Positions 34,241-47,359 of a DNA stretch of 64,000 nt are shown piece after piece; position 1 is the stretch's first letter; every line of letters begins with the position of its first letter. This stretch comes from Silene conica (taxonomy: Eukaryota; Streptophyta; Magnoliopsida; Caryophyllales; Caryophyllaceae): positions 40,120,790-40,184,789 of the forward strand of contig CM055314.2 of assembly GCA_029255685.2 (NCBI GenBank), in the 5' to 3' direction. The translations under genes were made by a program, and so were the position numbers. A model generated the notes under the pieces. The model was given only the letters and a program-made list of their open reading frames with translations. It made no database searches and was not told the DNA's origin.

Positions 34241-35278
34241 ACTGAACGATTATTAAACTTTAATGTTAAAATTGTACTGAACGATTGTTAAATATGAAGA
34301 TAACAATGATACATAAATAAGAAAATCTAATATATCATTGTTTCCCGTCTGTTTATCATTGTATCATTGTTTCTTAATTAAATTGTACTTTCAGTCAAAC
34401 AATGATACATTAAATCTAATAAGTTTGGTGTTGAATCTAATATAAACTTTAATGTATCATTGTTTATCCTAAATCTTAATGCCGTGTAACTGTGAAATTA
34501 TGTTTCCCGTCTGTTGTTCTTTCGTTAATTTTGTGGAATATAATCTGTGGTCCATTTTTAGAATCTTTAATTTCGTGAAATTCTGTTTCCAGACTATTCT
34601 AATAAAATAAGTAGTTTTAGAATCCATCCTATGAAAAACTATGATTATAAAACAGACTATTCTAATAAAATAAGATAAAATAATCATAATGAACAAACTA
34701 TTCTAATAAAATAAACAGACTATTCTAATAAACAGACTATTCTAATAAAATCGAGTTTTAAATTATACATAATGATTATAAATCATATATAATCATAATG
34801 ATTTAATAAATGTAATTAAACAGACTATTTTAAGATAAAACTTGAATAGATTAGCATATTATTGTGCCTGATTTGAACAAGAGCAAAACTATTCTGATGA
34901 TTATACAGACTATTTCCTAAAAGTAGAATATTGCTAAAATAATTTAATAAATGTAATTTAAATTATACATAATGATTAAAAATCATATATATCAATAATT
35001 ATTCTATGCCATAATATTATATTTAATAACTATCATAGTAATTATCTCCTAAATCATATATATCAATAATTATATTTAATCTTTCCATAACTATCAAGAG
35101 CAAAACTATTCTGCTGATTATACAGACTATTTAACGATTGATCATAGTAATTATTATAGTAATCTTTCCATAATTATATTCTTTAGCAAATATTTAATAA
35201 AATATAATAATTCGAGTCTTTTAGGAATTTACTATATACTATAAAATATTATATTTTATTCTATAAAATCAAGCATAT

Positions 35279-35808
35279 AAACAATAAGATAACACAAATG
35301 TTTAGATCTACTCTTTATAAACAGAAAGGGCGCAATCAACCACTCATATAGCCATATAAACTTGCCCTTTTACATCAGATTTTACAAAAACAAGTCAATA
35401 CTCAAAAGGCCCTATTCAAGTGATGGTCGTAGGTAATTTACCTAACCGAGATAACAGTAATAGAGAGGGTAGGACAATAGATATACATGAAAGAAATAAA
35501 TGTGTTGTGCCAATCTATTTCTTTGCCTTGGCAGCAGTAGCTGATCACTGGGATAAGCTTAATTTTCTTAGGCCTAGAATCATGTGATATGATAAGTTAT
35601 GACCACAAATTGAAACATTATTATGACCTCTGAAGGAAGGTAGATGTTCATTACCTAAGCTATTCTATTGAAATAAACTTAAACCCAACAAGGAACATGC
35701 TACATAACTACTGACGCTTGCTTACATCGATAATCTGAACTGCAAACTGAATCAGACCTAGCATTGAACGTATAGCAAGACATTCCAAATCTCAAACATA
35801 TAAACCAT
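35279..35808. repeat. 530-bp duplicated segment, copy 1
   Basis: Matches 36602-37131 at a constant offset of 1323 bp, with only scattered substitutions. It includes AAAGGGCGCAATCAACCACT and GGCCCTATTCAAGTGATGG. No coding function is seen. Confidence 0.9.
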
Positions 35809-36601
35809 TGACCGTCACAAAACAGTACACAACAACTTTATCGTCCTACATCAGGTATTGATTTTAAGTATTTTACATAATAAATGCAATTTCAGTTTAT
35901 TGTGGTTGCTACATAGTATAGTAGTTTGTTATTTTCGTTTAAAGATGGACTTCTGTCAATACTTTGTTCAGGGTTATCATATACGAAAATTATTTCATAA
36001 ATTTCCCCTAAAAATACACAGAATGCAAACTAAAAAACATTACACATCATAAAAAACACAGTAAAGCATTTTGGGTGCCAATCTACTAACACTCCATAAA
36101 ATTTATGCAAAAAGAGAATTGAGAACTTATCTATAAGACAGCAGGTGCGCATTAAGCCGCATCTGGATAAGGACAAGCAACTGTTTGATCAATCAACTGC
36201 AGAAAGACGAAATGATCAGAACTTTAAACATACTAAAAGTACAAATGACAGAAAAACATTTCTATGAATTAGATTGACATATTCAAGTTGTACTAATACA
36301 CCAAATAACGAGAAATTAAACCAAAATGACATTATGACTCCCCTAAACATACTGTAATGAGTAAATAATATGCAAGTTGTACTAATTAGATTCACATATG
36401 CAAGTCCAAACATATGTCAACTTTCCAGTTTCGACAATTTACTACATATTAAGGTGTGTTTGCATGAATAAGGACAGCTTCTATTCAACCAAAAACTACT
36501 ACTATACCACAATGTTCTTTAATTACCCTATCAGGCAAATAGGCAGCTAACTAAATCGTCATATGAAAGTTAAATTTGGACCAAGGTGGTGCAATGAAAG
36601 C

Positions 36602-37131
36602 AAACAATAAGCTAACACAAATGTTTAGATCTACTCTTTATAAACAGAAAGGGCGCAATCAACCACTCATATAGCCATATAAACTTGCCCTTTTACATCA
36701 GATTTTACAAAAACAAGTCAATACTCAAAAGGCCCTATTCAAGTGATGGTCGTAGGTAATTTACCTAACCGAGATAACAGTAATAGAGTGGGTAGGACAA
36801 TAGATATACATGAAAGAAATAAATGTGTTGTGCCAATCTATTTCTTTGCCTTGGCAGCAGTAGCTGATCACTGGGATAAGCTTAATTTTCTTAGGCCTAG
36901 AATCATGTGATATGATAAGTTTTGACCACAAATTGAAACATTATTATGACCTCTGAAGGAAGGTAGATGTTCATTGCCTAAGCTATTCTATTGAAATAAA
37001 CTTAAACCCAACAAGGAACATGCTACAGAACTATTGACGCTTGCATACATCGATAATCTGAACTGCAAACTGAATCAGACCTAGCATTGAACGTGTAGCA
37101 AGACATTCCAAATCTCAAACATATAAACCAT
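36602..37131. repeat. 530-bp duplicated segment, copy 2
   Basis: Second copy of 35279-35808. Its right end runs into a 34-bp tandem repeat built from its own last bases. Confidence 0.9.
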
Positions 37132-37205
37132 AACAGCCATTCCAAATTTCAAACAAATAAACCATAACAGCCATTCCAAATTTCAAACAAATAAACCATA
37201 ACAGC
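37104..37205 (+). repeat. 34-bp tandem repeat, three units
   Basis: The unit starts CATTCCAAAT and ends AAACCATAACAGC. The first unit overlaps the end of the 530-bp repeat copy, so the expansion arose in copy 2. Confidence 0.9.
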
Positions 37206-37580
37206 CATTATCATTCCATATTGTATAATAAGCTATTCCAGATTTCAAACATATATAAGCCACTGAAGGTCCATTGGAAACCGATAAAGTTAAACAGAAT
37301 AGGCTGTTACCTCTACTATCCAATAATATTGATATATGTCCGTCATGCGTATCCTCGAAAACAGAGAAAAATAATTAACGTTTGATTAGTAGGTATATAA
37401 AACACTGTCTAAATGTTTAATATTTATATAATGTAATAAACTAAAATCGTTATAATTGTTGGTTATGATAATTCGACTATTTTGTGTTATTACTGTCTAA
37501 ATAATTTTAGTAATAATACAAAATAGTCGAGTTATAATGTAATAAACTAAAATCGTCATTACTAACACAAATTTAAACAC

Positions 37581-38580
37581 TGATATATGTTAAAATATTC
37601 AATTACTTATGTTAAAATACTCAATAAATCTTCTTCAAATCGACATGCAAGTGAATTTCTACTTATATACTCAATTATTAATAAAATTACTAATTATTTA
37701 TGTTAAAATACTCGAAAAATTAACAGAAATGATTAGATCTAATGATGATAAAAAAAAAAATATAATTAAACCGACATGCAGATAAATAAATCTAATTAAA
37801 ACGACATAAATAACGATTAACTACTTCAAATCGACATGCATATGAATTTTTACTGATATATGTTAAAATATTCAATTACTTATGTTAAAATACTCAATAA
37901 ATCTTCTTCAAATCGACATGCAAGTGAATTTCTACTTATATACTCAATTATTAATAAAATTACTAATTATTTATGTTAAAATACTCGAAAAATTAACAGA
38001 AATGATTAGATCTAATGATGATAAACAAAAAAATATAATTAAACCGACATGCAGATAAATAAATCTAATTAAAACGACATAAATAACGTTTAACTACTTC
38101 AAATCGACATGCATATGAATTTTTACTGATATATGTTAAAATACTCAATTATTTATGTTAAAATACTCAATAAATCTTATTCAAATCGACATGCAAGTGA
38201 ATTTCTACTGATATACTCAATTATTAATAAAATCTACAACTTATTTATGTTAAAATACTCGAAAAATTAACAGAAATGATTAGATCTAATGATGATAAAC
38301 AAAAAAATATAATTAAACCGACATGCAGATAATGAATCTAATTAAAACGACATAAATAACGTTTAACTACTTTAAATCAACATGCATATGAATTTTTACT
38401 GATATATGTTAAAATACTCAATTATTTATGTTAAAATACTCAATAAATCTTATTCAAATCGATATGCAAGTGAATTTCTACTGATATACTCGATTATTAA
38501 TAAAATTTACAACTTATTTATGTTAAAATACTCGAAAAATTAACAGAAATGATTAGATCTAATGATGATAAACAATAAAT
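37581..38580 (+). repeat. 273-bp tandem repeat, about 3.65 units
   Basis: Units start at 37581, 37854, 38127 and 38400, exactly 273 bp apart, each opening TGATATATGTTAAAAT and containing CAAATCGACATGCAAGTG, ACTCGAAAAATTAACAG and GATTAGATCTAATGATG. Very AT-rich; no open frame persists. Confidence 0.92.
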
Positions 38581-38904
38581 TTAAATTAAATCCACATTAC
38601 ATTATAACTCGACGAAGCGGATTGTGAATATGAATTCGTGAATTTCAGTTTGTGAACAAAAAATTCCAATTATACAGAAATATTTAGATCTATATTTTAT
38701 GAATTTGAGTTTGTGAAGATAAGTTTGTGAACATGTTGAAAATTCTTTGAATGTTTTTCGAATTATTTTAGATTGATAGAGTTGTTTTTAGATTTATTTT
38801 AGAGAGAAGGAGGAGGGTTGGTTAGAGAGAGGGACGGTTTGAGGGAAAATGAATTAGGGTTAGGGTTAGAGAGTGGGCTTAGGGTGTTTATATATTGGGT
38901 GGAA

Positions 38905-39250
38905 TATAGGGTTTAATCACCGACAAATCTGGTCCGTTGTATATTGTATTTGTCTAAACAAATCTGGTCCGTTCATATTGGATTTGTCTAAATTCTATTT
39001 GGGCCATTTTATATGGGTTTGTCTAAACATTATAGGTTCTATTTTGGGCTATTTTATTCGAGTAGTTAGCCCAGTTTTATACCCATTGTTTCGTCATTTG
39101 GGCCATTTTATTCGAGAATTCTAGCCCAGTTTAATAATGAAAAATACGGTCCGTTTATATGGGCTTCGTCTAAACATTTGATTTGGGCGATTTTATTCGA
39201 GAATTTTAGCCCAGTAATATCATTGATTCGGCCATTGGGCCGTTAACTTA
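38905..39250 (+). repeat. Degenerate GGGCCATTTTATTCGAG / TAGCCCAGTT repeats
   Basis: Several imperfect copies of TTGGGC(C/G)ATTTTATTCGAGA, TAGCCCAGTTTAATA and GGTCCGTT..ATATGGG occur. It is non-coding; the short frame across it lacks any family signature. Confidence 0.5.
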
Positions 39251-39668
39251 ATTGAATGTTGTATATTTAATTAGTCTATAATTTAATCATAAGTAAAAAA
39301 TCATAAACAAATGATTTTTTCGATTTAATTACACATTAATTTTTAAATGATTTATTACATTCGATTTTTATATTATTCCCAGTTTTGTAATATATAAAAC
39401 TATAATTGTTTTTATATTTTTTTTATGTTAAATATCTTAAATTATCTATTTACTTTTTAGTTAAATTTTAAGCTTTTAAGTATATAAATTTATATGTTAT
39501 AAATGACTTAATTTAAATATCTTAAATTAATTACATTTTTTAGTTTTATAATATATAAAACTTAATTCAATATCAACATCGACATGAACGTGGATTCGGT
39601 TTACTTAAATAACCTAATTATTTTCCTCATATTCATATCGTTTTACTCCTCACGGGTTTTTGTTGCAG

Positions 39669-41085
39669 TGATTGATTTTTCGCAACCTTTACAACCACGT
39701 CAAGACATTCAACTGCAAGCATCATCTCCACCTACTAATGGTAAAACAATATTGCATTCATCTCAAAATGATATGTCTCTCAAATTAATTTCTCTTGGTT
39801 TGATAAAAGAAATGATGTATACACGTGAAAAGAACAGATTGTAAAAGACTTAATCATTTCACATTCTTACTTATATTTGTCTACACCTTAATTGATGTCT
39901 CATTGTTCTATTTTACGCAAGTATTTCAAACACCTAATGTGATTCGAAGACAAACATCAACTCCACAAAATAAGGGTAAAGCACATTTGTATCAACATCA
40001 ATCTGGTAGGTGGCTTTGGTTTATTTAATTAGCTTAATTATTTTCTTCATAAATTACTTTTTTATTCCACACGATTTTATGTTGCAGTGATTGATTTTTC
40101 GCAACCTTTTCAACCATGTACAGACATTCAACTGCCAACATCATCTCCACCTACTAATGGTAAAACAACATTGTATCCATCTCAAAATGATATGTCTCTG
40201 AAATTAATGTTTTTGGTTTTGAAAAAAAAATGATGTATACACGTGAGAAGAACAGATTGTAAAAGACCTAATCATGTCACATTATTAATTATATTAGTCT
40301 GCACCTTAATTGATGTCTTATTGCTCTATTTTACGCAAGTACTTCTAACACCTAATGTGATTCGAAGACAAACATCAACTCCACAAAATAAGGGTAAAGC
40401 ACCTTTGTATCAACATCAATCTGGTATGTGGCTTTGGTTTATTTAATTAGCTTAATTATTCTCTTCATAAACTACTTTTTTATTCCACGCGATTTTATGT
40501 TGCAGTGATTGATTTTTCGCAACCTTTTCAACCAACTCCATATACTCAAGTGTCATCATCACTCCGACCTACAACTGGTAAAACAACGTTATATCCATCT
40601 CAGAGTGGTATGTTCCTCACACAAATTATTTGGTGTAATAAAATATTATTATGTATACATGCGAAAAAAACAGCTTGCAAAAGACTTCATTATCTGACAT
40701 TTTTACTTATTTATCAACATCAATCTGATACGTTGCGTCTATTTATTTAACCTGCTTCATTATTTCCTCCTATACATACTGTTATAGTCTACACGATTTT
40801 CTGAATCAGTGATTGATTTTTCTCAAGCTTTTCAACCAAATCCACACATTCAACTGCCATCATCATCCCGACCTACCACTGGTAAACCAACATTATTTAT
40901 ATCTGATTTATATTATACTTGCTTTCAAACCACGCCCAAATATTGATGTTATGTTACACATTAACTAATTAAATATTTATCTCCAACTATTTTTACTCAA
41001 GCTTTACAACCACCTCCAAATATACAAATTAAATCACCAGTTCAACCGAACAAGGGTAAATCAGCACTGTATCAACATCATTCTG
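39669..41085 (+). CDS. Array of seven homologous symmetric exons in the Helitron
   Basis: Seven candidate exons begin at 39669, 39922, 40088, 40340, 40506, 40810 and 41002, each after a pyrimidine-rich AG. All begin and end in phase 1 and are 84 or about 102 nt long, so any of them can be skipped without shifting the frame. Each encodes a version of the pattern F.QP.QP...IQ...S.P...GK..LY..QSG, e.g. VIDFSQPFQP and NKGKSALYQHHSG. Donors with GT follow modules 2, 4, 5 and 7; modules 1, 2' (40088) and 6 have AT at that place, and an internal GGTAAA donor, also in phase 1, is available. The last module joins in phase to the next exon of the Rep/helicase gene. They may form its N-terminal, proline- and glutamine-rich region. 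No known domain is recognised. Confidence 0.5.
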
Positions 41086-41382
41086 GTACGTCTGTCAATT
41101 CAAGGATCTCTTTTAATCTTGCAAAACAAATTTTCACATTAATGTTTTTATGTTATATGTGTGAGATTCAATATTTATTTAATAGTCAAAGATGTCAAAG
41201 TAATTTACTGTACACAATCTCTTGAATCTGTTCCAGATCATGCAAAAAGCAAACTGATGGCAGCCTCTATAAGCAATTATTGGAATGGTTATTTTCCTCT
41301 CCCCTTTTTAACAAAAACTTGACATACAACTGTTGTACTAATTATTTATAATCAAACTATTTATGATGGAAATATATTATAG

Positions 41383-44300
41383 ATTTTCAGTTGGAAAAAG
41401 GTGTAAACGAGTACCTCACTGCACAAACATCTAGGAAACAGCGGAAAGATAAGTTGTCCCTGAAAAGATCTAATGAAAGTGTCCAAGTTGTCACGGGACA
41501 GAATAGTGCCTTAACCCAAATGCAGGAGGCATCTAAGTTAGCAAGGCGTAAGAGGAAGCTTATGGTATCTCATAGTAGGATTGAGAAAAAGCAATCCAGC
41601 TCAACACCCACCACTTCATTCAGCACGATCACTCTTGGTAATTTGGTCAAAACAATTTTTTTTTTTTTTATTCACATTAAATAAAAAACTCAGTACATAA
41701 TTAATATGGGTACATTTTTTTAGATGACTAAAAACCATCTATCATGTATACTACTAAAAATGTAAATTTTTGTTCCTTTGTTTCCTAGATGTTAATGGGC
41801 AACAGGTTATGGAAAGTGAAAGAGAAACAACCGAGACCAATTCACTACAACGGAATATTCAAAGACAAAATATGATCCGAGAAATAGCAAGGGATCTTTC
41901 ATCAGCATATGAAACATACGAATCAAATAATCGTATAACAATTGTTGATGATAACATTCAAGGTAATATTAGTGATGTTCATCAATTAAAACTGTCATTC
42001 CATGCTATTTTTATATTATTATAAACTTTACTATTTCTTATCAGACTTTGAAGGTTACGATGATATCGGAGACCCTATTTACAATTGCACAAAGTGTGGT
42101 GCTCAGATGTGGTACGGTGAAAGGAATCGCATGGATAGCAAGCCCGTTGTGCCCTCTTTTAGTATGTGTTGCAAAGATGGAATTGTAGAGCTCCCCTTCA
42201 TCAAAAAACCTCCTAAACTGCTTTGTGATCTTCTGATGCGTAAGCATCCCAAGAGTAAACATTTTATTGAAAACATTCGTCAATACAATAACATGTTCAC
42301 GTTTACATCTATGGGTGGCAAAATTGATCACTCGGTGAACCGAGGAAGGGGTCCCTACACATTCAGAATTGGTGGGGAAAATACACATCTAATTGGAAGC
42401 TTATTACCTAATAATGATGCACCACCAAAATTTTGTCAACTTTATATTTACGACACAGAGGAGGAGTTGAGGCATAGAAAGAATGCGTTAAGGTTTGACC
42501 TTATTTTTTTCAACGAAGTTTTATAAATTTCAGCTAATTATTTTTCAGTTAAAAATATTAACCCATAACAATTTTTTACGCAGTTCTGTTAGCAGTATTC
42601 AATTTGATGATGGTCTAATGACGGATTTGAAACAAATGCTTGATCGTCACAATGTTTTGGTAAAATCGTTTAGAATGGCTAGAGATCGGATACACCAACG
42701 ACCTGAAGGTGAGGTGAGGTTGCGGCTCATTAGTGCACGTCATACAGATGGCAGAACATATAATTTACCCACCGTCTCAGAGGTGGCTGCCCTAATTGTC
42801 GGAGATATGGAGAACACAGTTGATAGTAGGGACATTGTGGTAGAGGAACGATCTGGAAGACTACAACGTATATCAGAGCTACATGCTTCTTATTTAGCCT
42901 TGCAGTACCCTATTCTCTTTCCACACGGAGAGGACGGTCATAGACTCGGGATTCCTCATAGTAAGCCTACACAAACATCCACAAGTAACAATCAAAACGC
43001 TCGGGATAAGTTAACCTTGAGGGAGTGGTTTGCTTTTCGAATTCAAGACAGATCACTAGACAAAGAATATCCAACTATTTTGATGGCAGGTTAATTACTT
43101 GATCCCTAATTTAATTGTTAATACAAATACAAAATTTTCATTTAATGGTAGGAAAACTATTTATTGTAAGAACATTTATTCAATTACCTAATTTGAGTAT
43201 ATTACTTCTTTAAAAAAAAAAAACACTGTCCTAAATTTATCTAATTTTCAGGTAAAGCATTTCAACAATTCATTGCTGATGGTTGCACCATGATAGAGTC
43301 TGATCGTCTGAAGTATATCCGCTTCAACCAACCAAAGTTGCGTTCTGAAAATGTCAAGAATCTAGCAAATGCTGCCGCATTAGGACAAACCGACCCGTCA
43401 ACCGCTGGTGTTCGTTTCATTGTCCCTTCGTCTTTCGTTGGTGGTAAGGGTTACATGCGAGAAACATATCAAGATACAATGACCATTTGCAGGTGGTGTG
43501 GGTATCCTGATCTGTTTATTACCTTCACATGCAACCCAAAATGGCCTGAAATTACTAGGTTTGTTCAAAAAAGAGGAATACGGCCAGAGGACAGACCTGA
43601 TATAGTCAGTCGAGTATTTAAGTTGAAACTATATGAGCTCATGAGAGACTTCAGAGAACTACATATTTTTGGACGGACAAGGGCAGGTGAACTTATCATC
43701 ACAATTATTATACGTTTGAAGCCATCATCTATAATCTATTTTCATTTTTCTAATGCGATTAAGTAACTCTATATAATACTGACTTATGTTTTCTTACGTT
43801 TCTCTTTTCAGTTGTTTATACCATTGAATTCCAAAAACGTGGCCTGCCTCATGCTCATATTTTGTTATTTTTACAAAGGGATGACAAGTTCCCTGAAGCC
43901 GTCGATGTTGACCGTATTATAAGTGCAGAAATCCCAGACCCTCTTGAAAACCCGGCACTTTATGCGGCAGTGAAAGATTGTATGATTCATGGTCCATGTG
44001 GAGAACTCAACCCAGATTCACCGTGCATGATTGATGGTATTTGCTCCAGAAAATTTCCAAAGAAGTTTAACGAGAGAACTGCTGTAGATGGTGACGGTTA
44101 TCCAGTTTATATGAGAAGGGATAATGGAAGAACAATTGACAAAAATGGTAAACGAATTCACAACGGATATGTTGTTCCATACAATGCAGATTTGTTGTTG
44201 AAATATCGTGCTCACATAAATGTCGAATGGTGCAATCAAGCGAGGTCGATCAAGTACTTATTCAAGTACATTAATAAAGGATATGACCGTGTCACTGTTA

Positions 44301-47027
44301 GTGCAACTCGCACCAACCATGGTACTAAATTATATCAAATTTACTTTTGCTTCATTTTGTTTCACTTAATACTTTTAGAAATTATATCACATATTTTCTT
44401 ATTTTTATCTTTATCTTTTTTTATAGGTAGTCAAGACCCAAATCAGGTTGATCAAATCCAGCAATACTACGACTGCCGTTACATTTCACCGTGTGAAGCT
44501 GTTTGGAGAATCTTCGCATTCCCTATTCACTATAGGACCCCCCCTGTTTTAAGGTTAGATTATCACCTACCTAATGAGCAAAATGTTATTTTCCATGATG
44601 AAGACCCAATCGACGAAGTGGTTGAGAGGTCTTCCGGTGGTAGAACAAAATTCACCGCTTGGTTGGAGTATAATAATTTAAAATCTGATGGTAGAGATCT
44701 AACATATTGGGAGTTTCCTCAAAAATATGTCTGGAAACAAAGAGAAAGGGTATGGACTCCAAGGCACAAAGGATTTACTCTTGGCCGAATGTATCACATG
44801 TCTCCAAATGGTGGTGAGAGGTACTATTTGAGAACCCTACTCAACTTTGTTAAAGGCCCTAAATCATATGAGGACATTCGTACGGTAAATGGTGTCACTA
44901 ACCCCACTTTTAAAGAGGCCTGCTACGCTCTAGGCTTACTTGGTGATGATAAAGAGTATATTGATGCCATTAAAGAAGCAAGTTTCTGGGGGACTGGGTT
45001 CTATCTTAGGAACCTTTTCGCAACTCTTTTGCTCACAAATAGCTTGGTGAAGCCTGAGTTCGTGTGGGAAGAGACGTGGAAGCTACTGTCAGATGATATC
45101 TTATACAGAAGACGAAATGAACTCCGTAACCCAGGTAATTTATCAATCTTTTTTTTTTTTTTTAAACACTTTTACATATATTGATATTTAAACTCATCTT
45201 AACAACATTCTCATTTATATATTGACATTTGTTCACTTTTCGTGTACACAGATCTCCAACTCACAGAAGAGCAACTGCAACAGTACGCACTATCCGAGAT
45301 TGAATCATGGTTGCAAAGAAATGGCAGTTCATTGCGTAAGTTCGACAACATGCCATATCCAGACGTTGACATCCTTGCTACGTGCTCGAATAGGCTCTTG
45401 GCAGATGAGTTATCTTATGATAGGGATGATTTGAATAGGCAACATGAAGTCTTCACTTCTTCAATGACCGACGAACAGAAATCAATTTACAGAAAAATCA
45501 TGAGCTCGGTGAATTGTGGTCAAGGAGGTGTTTACTTCGTTTATGGGTATGGGGGCACCGGTAAGACCTTTCTATGGAAAACCTTATGTGCTGGACTAAG
45601 GTCCAAAGGTGAGATCGTTATAGCGGTTGCTTCAAGTGGCATTGCAGCTATCCTTCTTCCAGGAGGGCGGACAGCCCACGCACGACTAAGCATACCTATC
45701 AATGTCGATGAAAATTCCATATGTCATGGAATACGACCAGGAACAGATTTGTCGGGACTGTTAACGAGAGCAAAACTGATAATATGGGACGAGGCACCTA
45801 TGGTCAATCGTTATTGTTTTGAAGCTCTTGATAGAAGCATGAGAGATATTATGAGAACTTCACCGGAAGGAGACCCAGAAAAACCATTCGGTGGGAAGGT
45901 TGTGGTGTTTGGCGGTGATTTCCGACAAGTCTTGCCTGTTATACCCAAAGGAAGCAGGCAAGATATTGTAGGTGCTGCTATTTGTTCTTCACCTTTATGG
46001 AGATATTGCAAGGTTAGATCCTATTTTTAAAAATTCACCATAGAATTAGCTAAATTTCATATGTAATACTTACTTTTAAATAGTTGTACATTTTTGAACG
46101 TTTCAGATATACTTTAAATTTCAGGTTTTGAAGCTCACGAAAAATATGAGACTTCAGGTAGGAAGTGCACAGTCAAATGTTGATGAAATACGAGAATTTT
46201 CAAAGTGGATTCTCGAAGTTGGGGATGGCTTAGCAGGTGGGTCAAATGATGGAGTAGCTAGCATCGAGTTACCAGAAGATATACTTATTCATCCTGGTGC
46301 AGATCCAATATCTACTATTGTAGATAGCACTTATCCATCTTTGAAAGATCACTTAGGTGACCCTCTGTATTTCACTGAAAGAGCTGTACTAGCACCTACT
46401 CACGACGTGGTCGAGGAGGTAAACGACTATGTCTTGGATCAAATTCAAAAGAAAGAAAAAATTTACCTAAGCTCTGATGAAATAAGCAAGGAAGAGACTA
46501 ATCGCGGAGTCAGAGAACTTTACTCTACAGAGTTTCTTAACTCTATCAGATGTTCCGGTTTACCTAACCACAGCTTAAGACTGAAAGTTGGAGCTATAGT
46601 GATGCTTTTAAGAAACATTGACCAAGCAAATGGTTTGTGCAATGGCACCCGAATGGAGGTAAGGCAACTAGGAAATCGCGTTATTAGTGCAACAGTTATT
46701 TCTGGCAGTCATATCGGAAGCAATGTCTATATTCCCCGCATCACCTTGACTCCTTCCGATCAAACCAGGTTCCCAATTAAGTTTGAAAGAAGACAGTTTC
46801 CTTTAGCGGTTTGTTTCGCTATGACTATCAACAAAAGTCAAGGTCAGTCTCTATCCCGTGTTGGACTTTATCTTCCAAGACCGGTCTTTACCCATGGCCA
46901 ACTGTACGTTGCTATATCGAGGGTCACCAGTAAGAAAGGTCTAAAAGTGCTACTTCTTGATGAAGAAGGACGGATGACTAATACAACAACAAATGTTGTC
47001 TACAAGGAGGTTTTCGAGAAACTTTAA
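41383..47027 (+). CDS. Helitron Rep/helicase (RepHel), nine exons
   Basis: Exons 41383-41637, 41789-41962, 42045-42492, 42584-43089, 43252-43686, 43812-44321, 44427-45134, 45252-46012 and 46125-47027 are each bounded by AG and GT, their phases match throughout and no stop interrupts them, giving about 1566 residues from these exons. In order: a basic N-terminal part; a CX2C zinc motif (YNCTKCGAQMW); the Helitron-like N-terminal domain; the Rep nuclease with the HUH motif GLPHAHILLFL (His codons at 43850 and 43856) and the two-tyrosine motif KYLFKYINKGYD (about 44250); then a PIF1-type helicase with Walker A GYGGTGKTFLW, Walker B LIIWDEAPM, FGGDFRQVLPVIPKG and, at the C-terminus, TINKSQGQSLSRVGLYL and YVAISRV. 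The product nicks and unwinds DNA for rolling-circle transposition in the nucleus. No inactivating change is seen, but the first exon and promoter are uncertain. Confidence 0.9.
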
Positions 47028-47330
47028 TTGTCGGGTTGGGTTATCTAATTTTAATACATCCATTTAATTTATATTTGTTATTTAATATTTTTATAGTCGT
47101 CTACTGTTTTTTCTTATATACCTTATTTATTAATTTTATCGTAAGTAACTCAAATATTATCATCATTACTAATAGCTATTAGAAGATTAGTGCACCAGAA
47201 AATTCATCTTTTCACCTAATATATCTGAAATTCAAACATCCCGTTAAAAAATAATTCGTCCGAATAAACAGAATTGCTATATATTCAAATAAATTTACCG
47301 AAGACGTCTTTAAAAATAAGTGTACACAAC

Positions 47331-47359
47331 CCCGTGATTTTTCACGGGTGTTACACTAG
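47331..47359 (+). other. Helitron 3' terminal hairpin and CTAG end
   Basis: Six-base stem CCCGTG/CACGGG with loop ATTTTT, seven bases, then CTAG; the following T belongs to the target. The hairpin is the replication stop signal of Helitrons. Confidence 0.95.

Larger units (their letters stand above)
33597..47359 (+). mobile_element. Helitron, complete, 13.76 kb, probably coding-competent
   Basis: It begins TCATTATATC and ends CTAG. Eight bases before the CTAG end lies a hairpin with stem CCCGTG (47331-47336) and CACGGG (47343-47348). It sits exactly between A and T: the 5' LTR of the host element reads TTTGTATATTAAAG without interruption near 26955-26975, and removing the Helitron restores that sequence with no duplication. 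Those are the defining properties of rolling-circle Helitrons. The Rep/helicase gene points towards the hairpin end, as usual. The left 6 kb is AT-rich with several internal repeats. Confidence 0.96.
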
